DNA of 64,000 nt from Natrarchaeobius halalkaliphilus (lineage in GTDB: Archaea > Halobacteriota > Halobacteria > Halobacteriales > Natrialbaceae). Below, in pieces: positions 25,077 through 34,234 of the stretch. A program made the position numbers and the translations under genes. The stretch is taken from the NCBI RefSeq assembly GCF_003841485.1, contig NZ_REFY01000001.1:496001-560000 (forward strand). Direction: 5' to 3'. The notes beneath the pieces are model-generated. The model searched no databases. It saw only the letters and a list, made by a program, of their open reading frames with translations, and was not told the origin of the DNA. The number at the start of each line of letters is the position of its first letter. Position 1 is the stretch's first letter.

Positions 25077-27572
25077 ATGTCCAGATCACAACCGCCCGAG
25101 ACCGGCGTTGACGCGGACGCCGAATCGATCGACGCGGGGACGGAATCGTTCACCGGAACGGGCCTTCCCCGGGTCGAGGATCATCGGATTCTGACCGGCG
25201 AAGCCGAGTACGTCCACGATATCACGCCGGACCGGTGTCTGCACATGGCGCTCGTCCGCAGCATGCACGCCCACGCGGATATCGTCTCGATCGACACCAG
25301 CGACGCCGAAGCCCATCCGGAGTGCGAACTGGTCATCACTGCCGACGATATCGAAGCCGAGTACAACCCGATGCCGACGGGCATCCCGAAGGTCGAAACC
25401 GACGGCGGCGACGTCCGACGTCTCGAGGAGTGGTCGCTCGCGGGTGAGACGGCCAGATTCGTGGGCGAACCCGTCGCCGCCGTGGTCGCGACGAACCGCT
25501 ACGTCGCCGAGGACGCCGCCGATCTGGTCGACGTCGAGTACGACCCGAAGCCTGCGGTCGCGGACGGGCTGGCCGCCCGCGAGGACGAGGTCGTCGTCCA
25601 CGAGTCCGTCGGGACGAACGTCGTCGACGGCGAGCGGATCGCGTTCGGTGATCCCGACGCCGCTTTCGAGGACGCAGACCACGTCGTCACCGGAGAGTAC
25701 TCCTGGGGTCGCATTTCGGGCGTGCCACTCGAGACCGCGGGCGTCGTCGCGTCGTACGACGAGGAGACCGACAGCTTCGACATCGACTGTAACATCCAGT
25801 TGCACACGCTCGTCGACGACACGATCTACGAGACCCTTGGCTACGACGCGGACGACGTCCGAGTGAGCGTCCCGGCCGATGTCGGGGGGAGCTACGGCAC
25901 GAAGATCGCCATCCACCGCTATTGCTGTCTGGCCGCGATGGCGAGCAAGGAACTCGAGCGCCCGGTGAAGTTCGTCGAAGACCGGATCGAGAACCTCCAG
26001 GGTGGTGACGTCCACTGCTCCGATCGAGAGTACGAGGTCCGAATGGCCGTCGACGACGACGGCACGATGCGCGGCCTCGACGTCTGGTTCGTCGACGACT
26101 TCGGGGCCTTCCCGCGGTACCCGGTCAATCAGGTCCTGAAGCCGCTGTCGGTGCTCACCAACTCCTACGAGATCGACGACGTCGTCTACGAGTACGAACT
26201 CGCGTTGACGAACAAGACCTCCCAGACCGCCTACCGCGGGTTCGGAGTCGATCCACACATCTACGCCCTCGAGATGATCGTCGACGAAGCGGCCCGCGAG
26301 ATCGGAATGGATCCAACGGAGTTCCGACGACGCAATCTGATCGAGCCCGAGCAGATGCCCTACACCCTGCCCTCGAAGAACGTCTACGACTCCGGGGATT
26401 ACCCCGCGACGCTCGACCGAATCGAGGAGATCATCGACGACGAACGCGACGGCGGCCTGCTCGATCCCGCCGTCGTCGAGGCCAAACGCGAGCAAGGAAA
26501 GTACCGGGGCGTCCAGCCGAGCGTCATCATCGAACCGGGCGTCAGCGGCTCCGACTGGACCGACCGACAGCGATCCGACCGCGACGAACTCGAGGACCGA
26601 TCCCGAGGCGAGGTCGAAGAGCTCCCCGAGCACCTGCGCGCCGAACTCCGCCCGGACGGGACCGTCCGGGCGTTCCTGGCGACCGACTCGTCGGGGCAGG
26701 GCCACCAGACGCTCGTCTCGCAACTGCTCGCCGACGAACTCGAGATCCTCCCGAGCGACATCGACGTCGACTACCTCGACAGCGTCGACGCGCCGACGGA
26801 GTACGGAAGCGCCGCATCGCGGATGGCGGTCATGCTCTCGGGGGCGACGGTCGGCGTTGCGAGACGGCTGATCGACCGCGCCGAGGAACTCGCAGCCGAA
26901 AGCTGGGAGTGTGCGACCGACGACGTCACCTACCGCGACGGCGTCGTCGAGCGAGTCGACACCGGGGAGACGCGTTCGCTCGCGGAGCTGGCCGAACTCG
27001 ACGCCGGGCGCGACGAGCGACTCACGTCGGTGAGCTACGACTACGACCACCCCGCAACCGACCGCGCGGAGTTCGACGAAGCGTTCACGAAGAAGTATCC
27101 GGTGTATCCGACGGCCGCATTCGGAGCGAACGCCCCCATCGTCGAGGTCGACGTCGAGACCGGCGAGGTCGAGATTCTAACGTTTCACACCGTCCGCGAC
27201 TGCGGAACGATGCTCAACCCGACGATCGTCGAGGGACAGGCCCACGGCGGCATCGCACAGGGGATCGGCGCGGCCCTGCTCGAGGAGTTCGGGTACGAAG
27301 ACGACGGCCAGCCCCAGGCGATAACCCTGTTCGATTACCTGTTGCCCTCGATCGAAACCATCCCGGAGATCGAGATGGAACACACCGTGACGCCGTCGCC
27401 CTACACGGAGACCGGTGCCAAAGGCGTCGGAGAGGGCGGCATGATCGACGCGCCCGCGAGCATCGCCACCTCGATCAACGCGGCGCTCGAGCCGCTGGGA
27501 CTCGACGAACCCGCGGACCGAATCCCCGTCGCGCCGGACCACCTCCTGAGACAGGTTCGAGACCGAGAGTAA
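25077..27572 (+). CDS. Molybdenum hydroxylase, large molybdopterin-binding subunit (CoxL/XdhA-like)
   Basis: 831 aa. TGLPRVEDHRILTGEAEYVHD at the N-terminus, the pterin-binding QTAYRGFGVDPH, a glycine-rich TDSSGQGHQT segment, and the catalytic-glutamate region GAKGVGEGGMIDAP near the C-terminus are present. It lacks the AYxCSFR loop of true aerobic CO dehydrogenase, so CO is unlikely; a purine, aldehyde or other heterocycle is more plausible. A low-complexity charged insertion (about residues 480-510) is unusual. Follows the small subunit by 2 nt. Confidence 0.93.
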   Translation: MSRSQPPETGVDADAESIDAGTESFTGTGLPRVEDHRILTGEAEYVHDITPDRCLHMALVRSMHAHADIVSIDTSDAEAHPECELVITADDIEAEYNPMPTGIPKVETDGGDVRRLEEWSLAGETARFVGEPVAAVVATNRYVAEDAADLVDVEYDPKPAVADGLAAREDEVVVHESVGTNVVDGERIAFGDPDAAFEDADHVVTGEYSWGRISGVPLETAGVVASYDEETDSFDIDCNIQLHTLVDDTIYETLGYDADDVRVSVPADVGGSYGTKIAIHRYCCLAAMASKELERPVKFVEDRIENLQGGDVHCSDREYEVRMAVDDDGTMRGLDVWFVDDFGAFPRYPVNQVLKPLSVLTNSYEIDDVVYEYELALTNKTSQTAYRGFGVDPHIYALEMIVDEAAREIGMDPTEFRRRNLIEPEQMPYTLPSKNVYDSGDYPATLDRIEEIIDDERDGGLLDPAVVEAKREQGKYRGVQPSVIIEPGVSGSDWTDRQRSDRDELEDRSRGEVEELPEHLRAELRPDGTVRAFLATDSSGQGHQTLVSQLLADELEILPSDIDVDYLDSVDAPTEYGSAASRMAVMLSGATVGVARRLIDRAEELAAESWECATDDVTYRDGVVERVDTGETRSLAELAELDAGRDERLTSVSYDYDHPATDRAEFDEAFTKKYPVYPTAAFGANAPIVEVDVETGEVEILTFHTVRDCGTMLNPTIVEGQAHGGIAQGIGAALLEEFGYEDDGQPQAITLFDYLLPSIETIPEIEMEHTVTPSPYTETGAKGVGEGGMIDAPASIATSINAALEPLGLDEPADRIPVAPDHLLRQVRDRE

Positions 27573-27652
27573 CCGAGCGTTCGCTCGAGTCGGTCCTGAC
27601 ATCTTCTGCTATACAAAAACGGCACCGCGACCGCGAAACTCCAACCGCCAGC

Positions 27653-28177
27653 TCACGCCGCTTCTTCCAGGTCGGTGTCGACGTCCTCGAGGACCTCCTG
27701 CGGTGCGGTCTCGAGTTTCGACTCGGCACCCTCGCCGGACTCGACGGCGGCTTGCATGTCAGCGAAGTACTTCTTGACCAGTCGGTTCGTCACGCTCTGT
27801 AGCGCCCGCCCGCCGAGACTGACGATCGTTCCCGAGACGTCCGCGTTCGCCTGCCAGGCGACGGTCGTCCCGCCATCGTCTCTCCCGATCATCTCCATCG
27901 TCGCGGTCAGCTCGAACTCGTTTCGCGGCGCGTTCCCCTCGGCTTTCAGCTCCAGTAACTCCGGGTGTTCGAGCCGCGTGACGATCGCATCGACGTTGAA
28001 CTCCGGTTTGACGCTCCCGACGCCGACCGCCAGCACGGCCGTTATCTCGTGGGGGGACTCGAGGACCATTTCCGTACAGCCCGGCGCACACTCCGCGAGG
28101 ACGTCCGGATCGGTAAAGTACGGCCAGAGTTCTTCTCTCGACTGTTCCATCTCGTTTTCGCCGCTAAATTCTAACAT
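27653..28177 (-). CDS. CoxG-like SRPBCC protein
   Basis: 174 aa. MLEFSGENEMEQSREELWPYFTDPDVLAECAPGC is the characteristic beginning of the CoxG family, and the SRPBCC fold is completed by the GGRALQSVTNRLVKKYFADMQ helix. CoxG-type proteins help mature or anchor molybdenum hydroxylases at the membrane. Convergent with the large subunit gene and 6 nt downstream of the FAD subunit gene, with which it forms an operon. The acidic C-terminal tail is a haloarchaeal elaboration. Confidence 0.9.
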   Translation of the reverse strand: MLEFSGENEMEQSREELWPYFTDPDVLAECAPGCTEMVLESPHEITAVLAVGVGSVKPEFNVDAIVTRLEHPELLELKAEGNAPRNEFELTATMEMIGRDDGGTTVAWQANADVSGTIVSLGGRALQSVTNRLVKKYFADMQAAVESGEGAESKLETAPQEVLEDVDTDLEEAA

Positions 28178-28183
28178 AGTGAT

Positions 28184-29086
28184 CTAGACACCATCCGCGG
28201 TGTGTACTGCGCGTTGGTACGACGTTTCGAGCGACCGGCGTGCGTACTCGCCGGCCACGTTCTCTTTGTACTCCCGGTCGGCGTGCATCTCCCCTTCGGG
28301 CATCACCGCCGCAGTGACGAGTTCGGCCACCTCATCGAGTCCCGACTCGGTCATCGGCTCCCCCTCGAGGACGGCTTCGGCGTCTTCGACGCGAAGCGGC
28401 ACGTCGGCGGCGTTGGCCAGCGCGATGCGGACGTCCTCGACGATCGGATCGGCGGCGGTCGGATCGTCGACGCGTAACGCCGTGGCAGCGCTGACGGTCG
28501 GCCAGGTCTGGGCCGCTCGCTTCAGTTCGAGAAACGCCATCCCCGTTCGTTCAGGCGGGAACGGGTCGGTCTGGATCGAGACGGACTCGATCAGTTCATC
28601 CTCGCGGAGTTCGGTGAACATGTACGCGATGAAGTACTCCTCGGCCGGGACGTCGCGCCGGCCCTCGAGCGACCGCAGGTGGAGGCTGCCGTCGAGGGCG
28701 ATCAGGGCCGCGGGATAGTTGCCAGCGGGGTCCGCCTCACCGATGCTGCCGCCGAGCGTCCCCTGATTGCGCACCGACGGGCCGGCGATCTGCTCGGCGG
28801 CCTCGGGAACCATCGGGAGAACGGAGGCGAGACGATCAGAACGTTCGAGCGTCCGGTGGCGCGTCATCGCGCCGATTCGGACGACGCCGTCGGTCACGTC
28901 GATACCGGCCAGTTCGTCCACGCCGTTCAGATCGATCAGGTGATCCGGCGTCGCGAGTCGGTTGGCCATCACGATCCCGAGCGATTGGTTCCCGGCGAGC
29001 AACTCCGCCTCCTCGAGCTCCGCGAGTAACTCGAGGACGTCCTCGACGGTGTCGGGTCGGTGGTGGGTAAACGGCGCGGGCTTCAT
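28184..29086 (-). CDS. Molybdenum hydroxylase, FAD-binding middle subunit (CoxM-like)
   Basis: 300 aa. MKPAPFTHHRPDTVEDVLELL start, the FAD-binding LLAGNQSLGIVMANR (consensus AGGQSL; here Asn replaces the second Gly) and the second FAD motif NQGTLGGSIGEADPAGNYPA are seen. It completes the three-subunit enzyme with the genes at 24550 and 25077, although it is on the opposite strand and separated by 600 nt. It carries electrons from the iron-sulfur subunit to the final acceptor. Confidence 0.93.
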   Translation of the reverse strand: MKPAPFTHHRPDTVEDVLELLAELEEAELLAGNQSLGIVMANRLATPDHLIDLNGVDELAGIDVTDGVVRIGAMTRHRTLERSDRLASVLPMVPEAAEQIAGPSVRNQGTLGGSIGEADPAGNYPAALIALDGSLHLRSLEGRRDVPAEEYFIAYMFTELREDELIESVSIQTDPFPPERTGMAFLELKRAAQTWPTVSAATALRVDDPTAADPIVEDVRIALANAADVPLRVEDAEAVLEGEPMTESGLDEVAELVTAAVMPEGEMHADREYKENVAGEYARRSLETSYQRAVHTADGV

Positions 29087-29414
29087 GGAGTATCGGAGCG
29101 GTGAAACGGCGGTTCGACGGGGGGCAGTCGACGTGCGACCCTGGAACGATACTGGGGAGTGATACGGGTGATCATGTGACGTTCACACAGACACTGTAAG
29201 GTTTTTCCAACCGTACTAATAAGTGTTGTTCAATATAAATAATCAGACATTTTGGAAGTGGTGTGGATACGTCCAGTTCACAGGCGGTACGAGGCGGATG
29301 CCCCGACCCTTGAGGTCGGGGAGGAAGCCGACACTTGATGAGACAAACCACGTTACAATGGCTGACCGACTCCCCCAACGTATAAGTAACATAGACGGTA
29401 TATGTGAAAACACA

Positions 29415-30632
29415 GTGGAATACCGTCGCACCGCCGTCATCAAGCTCGACACTCCTGAAGGAGCCGACGGCTCCCTTCGAGAGACTGTCGAGCAGTTCAA
29501 ACACTGCGCCAACACCGCCAGCGAGTGGTGCTGGCACGGCGACGACGGCTACCACGTCACCTCAAAAGCCAAAGCCGAACGCGCCCTCTACGACCGACTC
29601 CGCGACGAAACCGACCTCACCGCGAACCTCGTCCAGAAAGGCATTCGCAGAGCGGTTGAAGCCGTCAAAAGCGGAGTCGAACGCCTCAAACGTGGTGAGA
29701 ACACGTCGCAACCGCACTTCTCAGCAGACAGCGCGGTGTACGACAAGCGGAGTGCGACGTTCCACCGCGACCACGTTTCTCTTTCGACCGTAGACGGGCG
29801 CGTTGAGTGCGACTATATCCTTCCCGACAACTCAGAGACACCGCCGACCAAGTACGTCTCCGACGAGGACTTCGAGTTTCGGATGGCCCACCTCCAGTAC
29901 CGCGACGGCAACTGGTACCTCCACGCCTCAATGCGGAAAGTCGAAGCAAACGATGAATCGCCTGAATCCAAATCCAAGCACAGAACAGTCCTTGGTGTGG
30001 ATTTAGGCGTCAACAACCTCGCCGTTGCATCGACGGGTCGATTTTGGTCGGCAGACGAGTTCAACCACTGGCGTCGAGAGTACGAGAAACGCCGTGGATC
30101 GCTCCAGCAGTGTGGCTCTCGCCAGACCCACAAAAACATCGAGAGCGTTGGGCGGAAAGAATATGGACGCTTCGAGATCCACCTACACACGGTAGCGAAC
30201 GAGCTCATCAAGGAGGCCGTCGAGAACGATTGTTCGCACATCGTGTTTGAGGACTTGACCTACATTCGGGAGAACATTCCCGAGGCGACGTGGCAACACG
30301 TCTGGGCGTTCCGACGCCTCTACGAGTACGTCGAATACAAAGCCGAGGAACACGGTGTCGAAGCCGTACAGGTTGACCCGCGCAACACGTCGAAGCGGTG
30401 CTCGACGTGTGGGTTTACCCACGACGCCAATCGGTCGGGTGAATCGTTCGAGTGTCAGAAGTGCGGGTATGAGAACCACGCCGACTACAACGCCTCGAAG
30501 AACATCGGTTTGCAGTATCTCCGTCGCAGGCAAAACGCAGGCGATGGAGGCGCACCCGTAGATGTGCGCTTGAATCGCGGGACGCTGAACGTGAGCGGGG
30601 AGTACGTACCCCCTGCCTCTACTGAGGCATAG
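29415..30632 (+). CDS. tnpB: TnpB RNA-guided endonuclease (transposon accessory protein)
   Basis: 405 aa from the GTG at 29415 (MEYRRTAVIKLD); the open frame extends upstream, including an ATG at 29358, but into the left-end hairpin side. RuvC residues are intact: Asp196 in GVDLGVNN, Glu279 in VFEDLTYIREN and Asp357 in HADYNASKN. The zinc knuckle CSTC...CQKC is at 329-350. TnpB proteins cut DNA guided by an RNA made from the element's right end. All catalytic residues suggest an active nuclease. Confidence 0.9.
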   Translation: MEYRRTAVIKLDTPEGADGSLRETVEQFKHCANTASEWCWHGDDGYHVTSKAKAERALYDRLRDETDLTANLVQKGIRRAVEAVKSGVERLKRGENTSQPHFSADSAVYDKRSATFHRDHVSLSTVDGRVECDYILPDNSETPPTKYVSDEDFEFRMAHLQYRDGNWYLHASMRKVEANDESPESKSKHRTVLGVDLGVNNLAVASTGRFWSADEFNHWRREYEKRRGSLQQCGSRQTHKNIESVGRKEYGRFEIHLHTVANELIKEAVENDCSHIVFEDLTYIRENIPEATWQHVWAFRRLYEYVEYKAEEHGVEAVQVDPRNTSKRCSTCGFTHDANRSGESFECQKCGYENHADYNASKNIGLQYLRRRQNAGDGGAPVDVRLNRGTLNVSGEYVPPASTEA

Positions 30633-30676
30633 AACGGGAGTCCACGCGAAAGCCTCGGGGCTTGACCCCGAGGCGA
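30560..30676 (+). ncRNA. Probable omega RNA (TnpB guide) scaffold
   Basis: In tnpB elements the guide RNA is transcribed from the 3' end of tnpB through the right-end hairpin, and the guide is the flanking DNA. Here the region contains the stem GCCTCGGGG-CTTGA-CCCCGAGGC (30652-30674) preceded by GCGAAA. The guide would start near 30677-30690. The 5' end is not defined by sequence. Confidence 0.4.
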
Positions 30677-30716
30677 TTTACGTAAGTTTAAGACACCGGC
30701 TACGTATGGTGTCTCT

Positions 30717-31475
30717 ATGCTCGACGGCTACGAGATGTACGACCTGACGCAGCCGTGGTCACAGGATACACCAGCATGGCCCACCTACGACAATCCCAAG
30801 GTGTGGTACGAAAAGAGCCTCGATACGGAGAAAGTCAACGGGCAGAAGATCGAGTTCATGAACCACACCGGAACTCACCTCGACGGCGAAAAGCACTTCG
30901 TCGCACACGGGCGGGACATCGAACAGGTGGGTCTGGACGAACTCGTCGGTGACGCCGTCGTCGCGGATATCTCCGAGAAGGTAGGTGATTACGACGTCTA
31001 CACGAGCGAGATGATCGAGGAGGTCTGTGACGTTCGCGAGGGGGATATCCTCTTTATCCACACGGGATATCAGGAGTACGCCTGGCACGAAGAGAACGCG
31101 GATCCCCACCGGTTTTTCTGCAAACATCCGGGGCCGAACGCGGAGTTCGCTGAGTGGTGTCTGGAGATGGACATCAACTACCTGATCCTCGACTGTGGGA
31201 GCGCAGACCACCCGATGAACACGGTCATCCGCGACATCCGTCCGGAACTCGCAGCGGAGGCCAGAGACCACTTCGGCGTCGACGATCTGGACGAGATCTT
31301 CCCGCCGGAAGGCTATCAGCTGATGCACACCGAACTCTTCCCGGAGGGAATCATCCACGTCGAAAACGGCCAGGTTCCCGAAGAACTGCTCAACGAGCGC
31401 GTCCAGATCGGGACCTTCCCGTGGCGGTTCCGCGGCGGTGAATCCAGCGTCTGTCGGTGCGTCGCGTTCGCGTAG
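30717..31475 (+). CDS. Cyclase family protein (kynurenine-formamidase-like metal hydrolase)
   Basis: 252 aa. The family motif HxGTHxDxxxH appears as HTGTHLDGEKHF (about residues 51-62) and a second conserved region as LDCGSADHPMNT. This Mn/Zn hydrolase family includes arylformamidases and isatin hydrolases, which open or deformylate ring-derived products. Standing beside the hydantoinase and molybdenum hydroxylase, it may take a further ring-cleavage step; the substrate is unknown. Begins 84 nt after tnpB. Confidence 0.87.
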   Translation: MLDGYEMYDLTQPWSQDTPAWPTYDNPKVWYEKSLDTEKVNGQKIEFMNHTGTHLDGEKHFVAHGRDIEQVGLDELVGDAVVADISEKVGDYDVYTSEMIEEVCDVREGDILFIHTGYQEYAWHEENADPHRFFCKHPGPNAEFAEWCLEMDINYLILDCGSADHPMNTVIRDIRPELAAEARDHFGVDDLDEIFPPEGYQLMHTELFPEGIIHVENGQVPEELLNERVQIGTFPWRFRGGESSVCRCVAFA

Positions 31476-31583
31476 CGGCTTCGGTTGGCACGCGGTCTCC
31501 GCCGCTCGAGATCCGTTCGAAAGCGATCCGCTCGAGATCCGACCGTCGTCACGGTCGAGAAGATCCGAGCGGGATCCTCGCGA

Positions 31584-32009
31584 CTATCGAACGATGAGGA
31601 CCGGGACCGGCGACCGACGAGCGATCTTCTCCGCGACGCTCCCGAGTAGAACGCGAGCGACGCCGTCTCGACCGTGGCTGCCGATGACGACCATGTCGTA
31701 ATCACCCTCCTCAGCCCGCTTGACGATCAGTCGGTCCGGCCGTCCTCGACCGCGTTCGGTTTCGATGGACGCCCCGAGTTTCTCACCCCGCTCGCGAGCG
31801 GACTCGAGTACCGCCGTCGAATGCTGGAGTTCGGGTTCGTCGTCGGGAACGTCGCCGGTCATGCCGGAGAACGTCCCGAGATCGCCCTGTCCCGCCTCGA
31901 CGACGTGTAAGACGGTGATCGCGGCGTCGGGAAACGTTTCGATCGCGTACTCGAGTGCGTCGTCGGATCGCTTGGAGCCGTCAACTGGAACCAGAATGCG
32001 CGTTGGCAT
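31584..32009 (-). CDS. Universal stress protein (UspA family)
   Basis: 141 aa, single domain. Starts TRILVPVDGSKRSDDALEYA and ends with the ATP-binding signature GSHGRDGVARVLLGSVAEKIARR (G-2x-G-9x-GS type). Family members bind ATP and act in stress adaptation; haloarchaea have many copies. Convergent with the cyclase gene and upstream of a hydrolase on the same strand, no obvious operon. Confidence 0.93.
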   Translation of the reverse strand: MPTRILVPVDGSKRSDDALEYAIETFPDAAITVLHVVEAGQGDLGTFSGMTGDVPDDEPELQHSTAVLESARERGEKLGASIETERGRGRPDRLIVKRAEEGDYDMVVIGSHGRDGVARVLLGSVAEKIARRSPVPVLIVR

Positions 32010-32161
32010 GCTCGGACGTTCGTGCCCGAGACCGATAGTGCTTTGTCAACAGGAGACACGACAGTCCCGAATCGAACGAGGTCGTTCGACGCGGACAGTT
32101 CGGTCTCCGGAACGGAACGGAACGTACCGGCGGTCCTCGAACTCCCGCTCGCGCGCCGCGT

Positions 32162-34051
32162 TCACCGCGGTTGGACGGGCAGTTCGACGTGCGTCGCGTA
32201 CTCGGCGTCGTGATGGACGGTGTTGGTCGCGACCTGGGACTCGCGGTCGCCGTAGAGCGGACCGCCGGTGTTGTGGTTGACGTCGTACCGCGGGTAGTTC
32301 GACGAAGAGATGTCGAGACGGACGCGGTGACCCGCCCTGAACACGTTCGCCGTCGGATACGGCTCCATCTCGAACTCGTAGATCGCCCCCGGCTCGAGAA
32401 AGTCGGGCTCGTCGCGATAGCCACGGAACCTCCCCCGACAGATCGAATCGGAGATGTTGATCGCAGCGCCGTTCGGAAACTCCTCGCTGGGCGGGTGCTC
32501 GTCGATCAGTTTCGCGGTGAAGTCTGTATCCGTCGCGTCGGTCGAGCCGTACACTCGAACCCGGATCGGACCCGCGATTGCTAGATCTTCCTCGAGCGGC
32601 TGCGTTCGGTAGACGAGCACGTCGGTTCGTTCCTCGAGCGGCCCGTAGGGTTCATCGGCACCCAGCGTATCGGGACGGGTTCGCTGATCGAAGCCGCCTC
32701 GGCCGGTGATGTCCTCCATTTTGCGCTCGCTCAGGGGATACTCGAGGATCGGCTCGTCGCGCTGTTCGTAGGTGATGTACGACGAGCAGTTGCCGCCGAT
32801 CGTCGGAACGGGATCCCGGGGATCGAACCGGTAGGTCGTCGACGACCCCTCGACGGTCGGTTCGTCCGTCGAGAGACGGCCGTCCTCGTGGACGTAATAG
32901 GTCCGACGCTCGGTTTCCGCCAGCGGCCACTCCTCGCTCGAGCGCCACTCCCCGCCGTGAAAGAGTCGCCCGTCCCGAGTCCGCGAGCCGTCGCCGGTCC
33001 CCATCTGGAAGTACTGAACCGGCGGCTGGTCGTTCCAGGTATCCTCCCCCCTGAGATAGTGATCGAAGAATCGGAGCCGTGTCTCCTGATAATCGCGAAG
33101 GGCCTGCTCTCCGAACTCGAGTTCGCCGGAGTAGGACTTGTTCCAGGAGGGCAGCGGGTAGGTGTTCCAGCCGTGGGTCCAGGGTCCCATCAGCAGGTAG
33201 TGATCGCTCTCTTTACGCTCGGCAAGCGCCTCGAAGTTGTCGCAGGTCGCCTTCGTGTACGAATCGTACCATGCGCCCGAGTAGACCGTCGGAACGTCCG
33301 CCATCTCGTCGTAGTAGGCCGCGAAGTTGACACCGGGTTCCTGCCAGAGTTCGTCGTTCGCCCCACCCCGGGTCATGATATCGAACGCCCACTCCTCGTA
33401 GTCGGGGATGTGCCGAAGCGGCGACTGTCCCGGCAGAACGGGGCCGTTCTCGAGTACGGCCCGAACGTCGACGTTGGCGAGTCGCTGCTGGACGTCGGTA
33501 TCTTCAAGCGCACGCTGTGCGAAGCCGCCACCCAGGGTGAGCGCCCAGCACAGCCAGCGGAGTTCGAAGGCCCCGTTGTGTCGGAACGTCGCCTCCCGTC
33601 CGTTCGCCGCCCCCTGGTTGACGAACATCGCCTCGAGGTGTGGCGGATCCTGCGTCGCGAGTGCGGTCTGAACCCACGCGCCGTAGGAGGTGCCGAACGT
33701 TCCGACCTGTCCGTCACAGTACTCCTGACCGGCGAGCCACTCGACCGTGTCGTAGCCGTCCTCGGGTTCGTCGACGAAAATGTAGTACTCGCCGCCGCTG
33801 TCGAACCGTCCGCGACAATCCTGGATCGCGACGACGTACCCTCGTTTTGCGTACCACTGCCCGTGACGTTCCATTCGTCCGCGTTTACCGTACGGCGTCC
33901 GGTCGAGTAGCGCAGGTCTGGGTTCGTCGATCGGTTCCCCGGTTTCCGGATCGGCCGGACGGTACACGTCCGTCGCGAGTTCGATACCGTCGCGGGTTTC
34001 GACCGATACGTCTAGCTCAGCCGTGACTGCGTACGCCGGGTGTGAGACCAT
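32162..34051 (-). CDS. CocE/NonD family serine hydrolase (X-Pro dipeptidyl-peptidase-like)
   Basis: 629 aa. The N-terminal alpha/beta-hydrolase core shows YVVAIQDCRGRFDSGG and the nucleophile elbow GTFGTSYGAW (Ser near residue 120), with a helical cap and a C-terminal jelly-roll domain (RVRVYGSTDATDTDFTAKL). Members hydrolyse esters or amides such as cocaine, glutaryl-7-ACA or Xaa-Pro peptides; the natural substrate cannot be inferred. Placed between a stress protein and the NCS2 permease, divergent from the latter; it could process an imported compound. Confidence 0.9.
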   Translation of the reverse strand: MVSHPAYAVTAELDVSVETRDGIELATDVYRPADPETGEPIDEPRPALLDRTPYGKRGRMERHGQWYAKRGYVVAIQDCRGRFDSGGEYYIFVDEPEDGYDTVEWLAGQEYCDGQVGTFGTSYGAWVQTALATQDPPHLEAMFVNQGAANGREATFRHNGAFELRWLCWALTLGGGFAQRALEDTDVQQRLANVDVRAVLENGPVLPGQSPLRHIPDYEEWAFDIMTRGGANDELWQEPGVNFAAYYDEMADVPTVYSGAWYDSYTKATCDNFEALAERKESDHYLLMGPWTHGWNTYPLPSWNKSYSGELEFGEQALRDYQETRLRFFDHYLRGEDTWNDQPPVQYFQMGTGDGSRTRDGRLFHGGEWRSSEEWPLAETERRTYYVHEDGRLSTDEPTVEGSSTTYRFDPRDPVPTIGGNCSSYITYEQRDEPILEYPLSERKMEDITGRGGFDQRTRPDTLGADEPYGPLEERTDVLVYRTQPLEEDLAIAGPIRVRVYGSTDATDTDFTAKLIDEHPPSEEFPNGAAINISDSICRGRFRGYRDEPDFLEPGAIYEFEMEPYPTANVFRAGHRVRLDISSSNYPRYDVNHNTGGPLYGDRESQVATNTVHHDAEYATHVELPVQPR

Positions 34052-34159
34052 TACGCCTACCCATGTAGTCGAAGCCCAAGAGTGTATTCCCCGGGTGAGG
34101 CCCGGACACCGTATAGTCAGCCAAGATCACAGTCGAATTAGCCGTACAGTGGCGGTATC

Positions 34160-34166
34160 TTTATAT
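34160..34166 (+). promoter_or_regulatory. TATA box of the NCS2 permease gene
   Basis: TTTATAT lies 75 nt before the ATG at 34235, preceded by a purine-rich/GC segment as for a BRE. Transcription would start near 34190, leaving a short leader with a GGAGG ribosome-binding site about 8 nt before the ATG. Confidence 0.5.
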
Positions 34167-34234
34167 GTTCTCGCTTAGGTTTTGTTCGTAGACCTGTGTG
34201 GGTGTGAACACCCGACACGGTTGGAGGCGGACAC

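Larger units (their letters stand above)
29280..30690 (+). mobile_element. Solo tnpB element (IS200/IS605-type, IS1341-like)
   Basis: The unit is an intact tnpB bounded by two perfect hairpins that share the same loop, CTTGA: CCCCGACC/GGTCGGGG at 29301-29321 on the left and GCCTCGGGG/CCCCGAGGC at 30652-30674 on the right. No tnpA is present, so it would need the transposase of another copy to move. Outer limits are approximate because this family makes no target duplication. It lies between the FAD subunit gene and the cyclase gene without breaking either. Confidence 0.75.

Noticed and set aside
25086-27050. 654-codon open frame on the minus strand
   Set aside because: It is fully antisense to the molybdenum hydroxylase large subunit, which has strong family motifs; long antisense frames are common in GC-rich haloarchaeal genes.
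25077-27572. Aerobic CO dehydrogenase large subunit
   Set aside because: The AYxCSFR active-site loop diagnostic of form I CO dehydrogenase is absent; the position has a different sequence, so the generic molybdenum hydroxylase call is kept.
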